In this document: piece by piece, positions 59,990-64,000 of the stretch
How positions within the stretch are numbered: position 1 is the first letter of the stretch
Layout of the letters: each line of letters begins with the position of its first letter
Origin: JACVRX01 sp046726315
GTDB lineage: Bacteria; Actinomycetota; Actinomycetes; Jiangellales; Jiangellaceae
DNA: 64,000 bases
Assembly: GCA_046726315.1 (NCBI GenBank)
Contig: JBKPAG010000016.1
Coordinates: forward strand, 10,107 to 74,106
Direction of reading: 5' to 3'
Program-made: the position numbers and the translations under genes
The notes under the pieces: model-generated
The model's input: only the letters and a program-made list of their open reading frames with translations
Told to the model about the DNA's origin: nothing
Database searches by the model: none

Positions 59990-60484
59990 AGCACGTGACG
60001 TAGGTGAACCTCGTGTCCAGCACCGCCTTCGATAACGGCATGATCGGCCTGCAGTACCGGCGGCGACGAAACCGAGGAGGTAGACGAGCCCGAGGCCCGC
60101 ACCCGAGCCCAAGCAAGCCGAGCCCGACCCCGACCGTCCCAGCGTCGCCGACCCCGATCCCAGGCCCCTCGACCTCGCCGCCAGGAGGCCCGCCAGGGCC
60201 GTAGCCCCCAGAGACACGAGACCCCCGGAGCCCTCTACCTCCCGGGTTCTTCGCGCGTCACGGTTAAGTGGCAATGTTGAAAACCTCATTTGTTCTGTCG
60301 ATCTCGTGGCAGAACCGCACGCACAGCCGCAGAGCGAGGTATCCGGAATGCCCGGGACACGATGCCTGGTGGTGTGACGAAGTGGAAGCGCCTGCACAAT
60401 GCTGTGGCCAGTCCAACGGCGATGAGTTTCGCAGTGGTCCCCGGTCTGTACTCACACCGATCAACCGCATTCGAGGAGAACGAC
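59990..60484. other. 495-bp region without a convincing gene
   Basis: Open frames on both strands lack ribosome sites and family features. The interval 60085-60200 is low-complexity CCGAGCCC/CCGACCCC repeats; the corresponding Gly-rich or Pro-rich translations look random. A GAGGAG site near the right end belongs to the next gene. Confidence 0.4.
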
Positions 60485-61060
60485 ATGACCGCTACCTACA
60501 CCTTCGACATCTTCTCCAGCCTGGACGGCTACGGCGCCGCCAGCGGCAACTGGCCCGGCTACTGGGGGAAGCAAGGCCCCGAGTTGCTCGAGCACCGCCT
60601 TGCCTTGTACGGCGCGGAGCAGCGGATGGTGTTCGGGGCCAACACCTATCGGGCATTCGCGCGGATGCTGGCCTCGAGCACCGAGGAGTCCGAAGTGCGT
60701 GACCCATGGGTCACTCGGATGAGGAGCCTGCCGGCAACGGTGGTGTCGACGACGCTGGACGAACCCCTGAACTGGCCGAACGCGACCGTCGTCAGCGGTG
60801 ACGCCGTCGACGTCGTCGCCCGGCTCAAGGAGGAGTCCGAGGTGCCGTTGCGCTCGCACGGCAGCCTGTCGTTGAACCGGGCGCTGATGGCCGCAGGCCT
60901 AGTCGACCGCGTACAGGTCACGCTCTTCCCCGTCATCACCGGTCAGACCGGGCTGGACCCGATCTTCCAGGGTGCGGCCGACTTCGACCTGGAGCTGGTC
61001 GAGCACCGGACACTCGACCGTCACATCCAAGAGCTCATCTACCGACCCACCCTCCATTGA
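60485..61060 (+). CDS. Dihydrofolate reductase-fold protein, second copy type
   Basis: A 191-residue RibD_C family protein: FDIFSSLDGYGAASGNWPGYWG, RMVFGANTYRAFARML, then PLRSHGSLSLNRALMAAGLVDRVQVTLFPVITG. It belongs to a different subgroup from the gene 0.5 kb upstream, so it is not a recent duplicate. GAGGAGAA lies 5 nt before ATG 60485. Confidence 0.85.
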   Translation: MTATYTFDIFSSLDGYGAASGNWPGYWGKQGPELLEHRLALYGAEQRMVFGANTYRAFARMLASSTEESEVRDPWVTRMRSLPATVVSTTLDEPLNWPNATVVSGDAVDVVARLKEESEVPLRSHGSLSLNRALMAAGLVDRVQVTLFPVITGQTGLDPIFQGAADFDLELVEHRTLDRHIQELIYRPTLH

Positions 61061-61457
61061 CCCCTTCGCGGAAGAAGTTTGGGCTAAGGCCTGGTCGCTG
61101 TGGGACGTCCGCATCTGCCGCCGACCGCGCGATGTCAGCCCTTCAACCATCACGAGGAAGCCGCACCGGCGACTGGGTGATGACGACCAACATTCCCTCA
61201 TCCGAGCCCGACTCGTGCTCCTCCCCGGGGCTCCACAGGACCCGCCTCGCCTGATCGGATGGGCGCGCGCACGCCGTCCGATCCGGCGGCCGCTGGCCCA
61301 ACCGGGCAACCAGCGGCCTACCTCACCGTCTCATCACGCCGAATGGAGTGTGGTTCTCCAATCGGGAATTGGTGCCAAGACCCGTACAAGTAGAGGAGGT
61401 GCCCGATGGCCGCAGCAACCAGGTCCGGACTGCGCGACGAACACGACCGCGCGCGCG
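61061..61457. other. 397-bp region with no intact gene
   Basis: No family match is visible in either strand. An AGGAGG at 61394-61399 stands 6 nt before ATG 61406, which opens a 57-codon frame running into the second-frame part of the broken toxin. An antitoxin gene would be expected here but none is recognisable. Confidence 0.35.
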
Positions 61458-61714
61458 GTGAGGCTGGTCTTCATGCCGCACTGATGGGAGGACCACACGT
61501 ACTGGCTCGCGCCGACCGGGCCACCCTCAACCGGATGAACCGCCTGATCGATAACGCGTTGCGCGACCTGTCCACCTGAATCGGCAAGCCCGAACCGCTA
61601 CGCCACATGCTGGCCGGCGCCTGGTCACGGCGGATCAGCAACGAGCACCGCCCCGCTTACCTCGTCGTCGGCGACGGCATCCTCGTCCTGCAGGCCCGCT
61701 TCCACCACAGGTGA
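61458..61714 (+). pseudogene. Broken Txe/YoeB family toxin
   Basis: Pieces align to a YoeB-type mRNA interferase: VRLVFMPH, stop TGA at 61482, WEDHTYWLA, then a frameshift to ADRATLNRMNRLIDNALRDLST, a TGA at 61577 where Gly is expected, and IGKPEPLRHMLAGAWSRRIS followed by NEHRPAYLVVGDG and LQARFHH. The C-terminal catalytic residues are still visible. Two stops and one frameshift make it inactive. Confidence 0.75.
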
Positions 61715-61783
61715 GACTCCTCCAGTGTCGTTCGGAAGGCACACACGCTTCTGCGGAAACGCCACTCGCGGATGCCCGGGCGC

Positions 61784-63385
61784 TCAGTGCACGACCGCGG
61801 GAGGAATGCCTTCGTCGTCGAGCAGGTGCGACTCCTCACGCTTGCGGGGCAGCATCAACGCCGGGATCAGGGTCAGCACCACCAGGATCCAGGCCACCCA
61901 GAAGGTGTCGGCAAACGCCGCTGCGGCGTCGGCCAGGCCACGCGCGACGAACTCGGGCGGAATCCCAAGCGGCGCGAAGACCTCGGGTTGGACGTTCGAC
62001 AAGATTGCGGCTTCGGCCTCGGTCATGCCGCCGTCCAACCCGGGGATCTGCTCGGTGCCGGGGATGACTGGAGAGCTGTTGAGGTTGTTGGTCAGCAGCA
62101 CTGACATCGTGGCCACGCCGATCGAGGCGGCGACCTGCTGCGTGATGTTCAGCAGGGTGGAGCCGCGCGCGACCGCATGAGCGGCGAGAGTCTTGAGAGC
62201 CGACGTGAACAACGGCATCATCGTCGCGCCCATGCCGAGGCCCATCACAAAGAGCATCGGGATAAGCACCGAGTAGGGCGTGTCCTCGGTGACCTGGGTG
62301 AGGCCGAACATGCCGACGATGATCAGCAACAGGCCGAACGGCACGATCCTTCCAACTGGATGCTTGTCGACCAGCCGCCCGGCTATCGGCATGGTGACCA
62401 TCGCGCCCAGCCCTTGCGAGGCGACCAGCAGGCCCGCGTCGAGGGTGGACTCTCCGCGTATTTGCTGGAAGTACGTCGGCACCAGCAGCAGGGCACCAAA
62501 GAACGCGATCGCGAACAAGGCCATCGTGATGATCGAGACCCGGAGGTTGCGGTTTCTGAACAACCGAAGGTCGAGCAGTGGATGCTCGGGGCGGAATGAG
62601 TGCCAGACGAACGCCCCCATGAGCGTGGCCCCGACGAGCATCGACACCCACACCCGGGGCGCAGAGAAGTCTCCGCCGGTGGCGGGCAGTGACGACACGC
62701 CGAACAGGAACAACGCAAGCCCCGGCGACATGAGCGCCACACCGACAAAGTCGAACGACTCCGACGGCCTGGGCGTGTCCTTCACGAGCGCCCGCCAGGC
62801 GTAGACCAGAGCAATCACACCAAGCGGAAGGTTAATCAGAAAGATCCAGTGCCAACTGGCCTCCTGAATCAGCCAGCCACCGAGGATCGGCCCGAGGATC
62901 GGGCCGAGCAGCATCGGCACGCCGAGGATCGCCATCAGCCTGCCCATCCGATGCGGGCCGGCCGCCTTGGTCATGATCGTCATCCCAAGCGGCATCAGCA
63001 TGCCGCCACCGAGACCTTGGAGCACGCGGAAGGCGATGAGTGCATTGATGCTCCACGCGGTCGCGCACAGCACTGAGCCGAGGGTGAACAACGCGATCGC
63101 GATCATGTAGAGCCGCTTGGTGCCGAACCGGTCCGCTGCCCACCCTGTCATTGGAATGACGGTGGCCAAGGCCAGCGTGTAGGCCGTCACGGTCCACGCG
63201 ACATGCGAATAAGGGATCTCGTTGCCCGGGGAGCCGAACTCGACCTGGAACGTCGGCAGCGCCACGTTGACCACGGTGATGTCGAGAATCGACATGACCG
63301 CACCCAGCACCACGACACCGGCGATCTTGAGCACCGCGGCGTCGATATGATCGGGGTACTCGGTCTGCCTAGCCGGCGCCGCCAT
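61784..63385 (-). CDS. DHA2-family MFS multidrug exporter
   Basis: A 533-residue transporter of the EmrB/QacA family with 14 predicted membrane helices; motif A is GWAADRFGTKRLYM and motif C is MLLGPILGPILGGWLI. N-terminal LDITVVNVALPTF is characteristic. The C-terminus is short and charged (PRKREESHLLDDEG). No adjacent regulator is visible in the region to the right, which holds a decayed gene. Confidence 0.9.
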   Translation of the reverse strand: MAAPARQTEYPDHIDAAVLKIAGVVVLGAVMSILDITVVNVALPTFQVEFGSPGNEIPYSHVAWTVTAYTLALATVIPMTGWAADRFGTKRLYMIAIALFTLGSVLCATAWSINALIAFRVLQGLGGGMLMPLGMTIMTKAAGPHRMGRLMAILGVPMLLGPILGPILGGWLIQEASWHWIFLINLPLGVIALVYAWRALVKDTPRPSESFDFVGVALMSPGLALFLFGVSSLPATGGDFSAPRVWVSMLVGATLMGAFVWHSFRPEHPLLDLRLFRNRNLRVSIITMALFAIAFFGALLLVPTYFQQIRGESTLDAGLLVASQGLGAMVTMPIAGRLVDKHPVGRIVPFGLLLIIVGMFGLTQVTEDTPYSVLIPMLFVMGLGMGATMMPLFTSALKTLAAHAVARGSTLLNITQQVAASIGVATMSVLLTNNLNSSPVIPGTEQIPGLDGGMTEAEAAILSNVQPEVFAPLGIPPEFVARGLADAAAAFADTFWVAWILVVLTLIPALMLPRKREESHLLDDEGIPPAVVH

Positions 63386-63597
63386 GAGCCGCTCCTCGGG
63401 TCGTCCGTTGCGGGGTCAGCACCGCACAACGCGGCGCGTGTCGCAGCCTAATCACGGCCACCGACAGGAGCCGTCGGCCACTCCTAGGTCTGCTCTTGTC
63501 CCGCAACACTGGATGCAGCGGATGCCTTCCCGTGGCCACGTGCAGGCCATCGTGCGGTCAGCGAAGAGTTCGAGGCCGTCCGCACCGAGCTACGGGC
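63386..63597. other. Upstream region of MFS gene
   Basis: Divergent spacer between the exporter and the gene remnant at 63.6 kb. No clear promoter hexamers or operator palindrome were seen. Confidence 0.3.
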
Positions 63598-63821
63598 ATG
63601 GGCATCCCTCTCGTCGTGGCGCGCTCCGAAATCGGGGCACGGTCAATTCGGCTGAGCACGGACGGGTCGGATCGCTGGCAGTTCGAGGGAAAGGTCAGCC
63701 CCAAGCTCGACGGATGCCTCGAGGTCGACCTGGGGTCGTCGGCTTCGACCAGACTTTGCCGGTGCACCGGATGGTGCTGCACTACCCGGGCCGTCCTTCG
63801 CGCCGTCCCTACAACGACTGA
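63598..63821 (+). pseudogene. Remnant of a putative glycolipid-binding (PF06475-like) gene
   Basis: ARSIRLSTDGSDRWQFEGKV then SPKLDGCLEVDLGSSA match the core of putative glycolipid-binding proteins (W-x-DG-x-PAP-x-LDGCLDVDL). The next expected segment, TLPVHRMVLHYPG, is in another frame and ends at TGA 63821, well short of the usual ~180 residues. The N-terminal part is also missing. Confidence 0.5.
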
Positions 63822-64000
63822 GGCCATGCCGCGACCACAAACCCAATCAACCTTCGAAACGCACGCATTTGCCGCTGACCGAGTGGGGCGCGGTGTGCAC
63901 CGTGACGGATGTCGGTCGGCGGCATAGTGTCGCGGTTTGGGGTGCGGGAGGTCGGCAGCGTTCAGCAGGCTGGCCACCCCGCATCGACGAGACGGAGCCT
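63822..64000 (+). other. Right edge of window, no gene seen
   Basis: The last 179 bp contain no convincing start, ribosome site or family signal. Confidence 0.3.

Noticed and set aside
59210..60397. Minus-strand 395-codon open frame
   Set aside because: It covers the RibD-like gene on the opposite strand and a low-complexity region; no domain is recognisable.
1..64000. tRNA, rRNA or self-splicing RNA genes
   Set aside because: No T-loop-type GGTTCGAATCC or cloverleaf pattern was noticed by eye in either strand; a covariance search could still find a small RNA.

Overview
The window is chromosomal DNA of a high-GC actinomycete. Supporting signs are mycothiol synthesis (mshB), the ADP-glucose/maltose-1-phosphate route (glgC, glgM), a DUF3117 protein, large NAD-glutamate dehydrogenase, succinylase-type lysine genes (dapC, dapD, dapE) and many leaderless starts in which a TANNNT -10 box lies 6-8 nt before ATG or GTG. 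Gene order recalls two Mycobacterium tuberculosis neighbourhoods: dapD-dapE-LOG-folP2-DivIVA-tag-DUF3117-glgM-glgC, and ychF-ispH-xseA-xseB. Genus cannot be fixed from the sequence; a soil actinomycete outside Mycobacterium is likely.

Layout. 1-4.35 kb is the integrase end of a mobile element: large serine integrase, small proteins and a D5/SF3 primase-helicase, all on the minus strand and inserted into a cpaF/tadA pilus ATPase gene that keeps only its first ~233 codons. 5.2-11.6 kb carries NAD-glutamate dehydrogenase, tryptophan 2,3-dioxygenase and a DUF2505 protein. 11.6-23.6 kb holds glycogen synthesis, a paaX-enoyl-CoA hydratase-tag operon, DivIVA and polyketide-cyclase-like proteins, folP2, LOG, and dapE/dapD. 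23.6-31.7 kb has a bifunctional-looking cell wall protein, a two-component system with a PDZ-like sensor, an ABC-2 exporter and a multicopper oxidase. 31.7-37.9 kb has a broken ridA, dapC, ferredoxin, a GNAT enzyme, a VanW-family membrane protein and mshB. 37.9-43.8 kb is a complete oligopeptide/dipeptide ABC operon. 44.1-48.0 kb holds small proteins, a pterin dehydratase, a TIM-barrel isomerase and a KstD-like flavoprotein.

48.0-49.3 kb looks like a small insertion: a 31-bp-period repeat cluster with direct and inverted units plus an AbiEi/DUF559-type gene, abutting an alpha/beta hydrolase that has lost its end and carries a frameshift. 50-55.5 kb is core housekeeping (ychF, rmuC, ispH, xseA, xseB). 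55.5-58.6 kb is a molybdate uptake operon with its own regulator and a palindrome filling the promoter spacer. 58.6-64 kb is gene-poor and decaying: pilus-type membrane fragments, two RibD-like reductases, a broken Txe/YoeB toxin, an MFS drug exporter and a broken glycolipid-binding gene.

The most interesting parts are the serine-integrase element splitting cpaF, with a possible iteron origin beside its primase; the repeat cluster at 47,971-48,147; and the palindrome inside the molybdate operon promoter.
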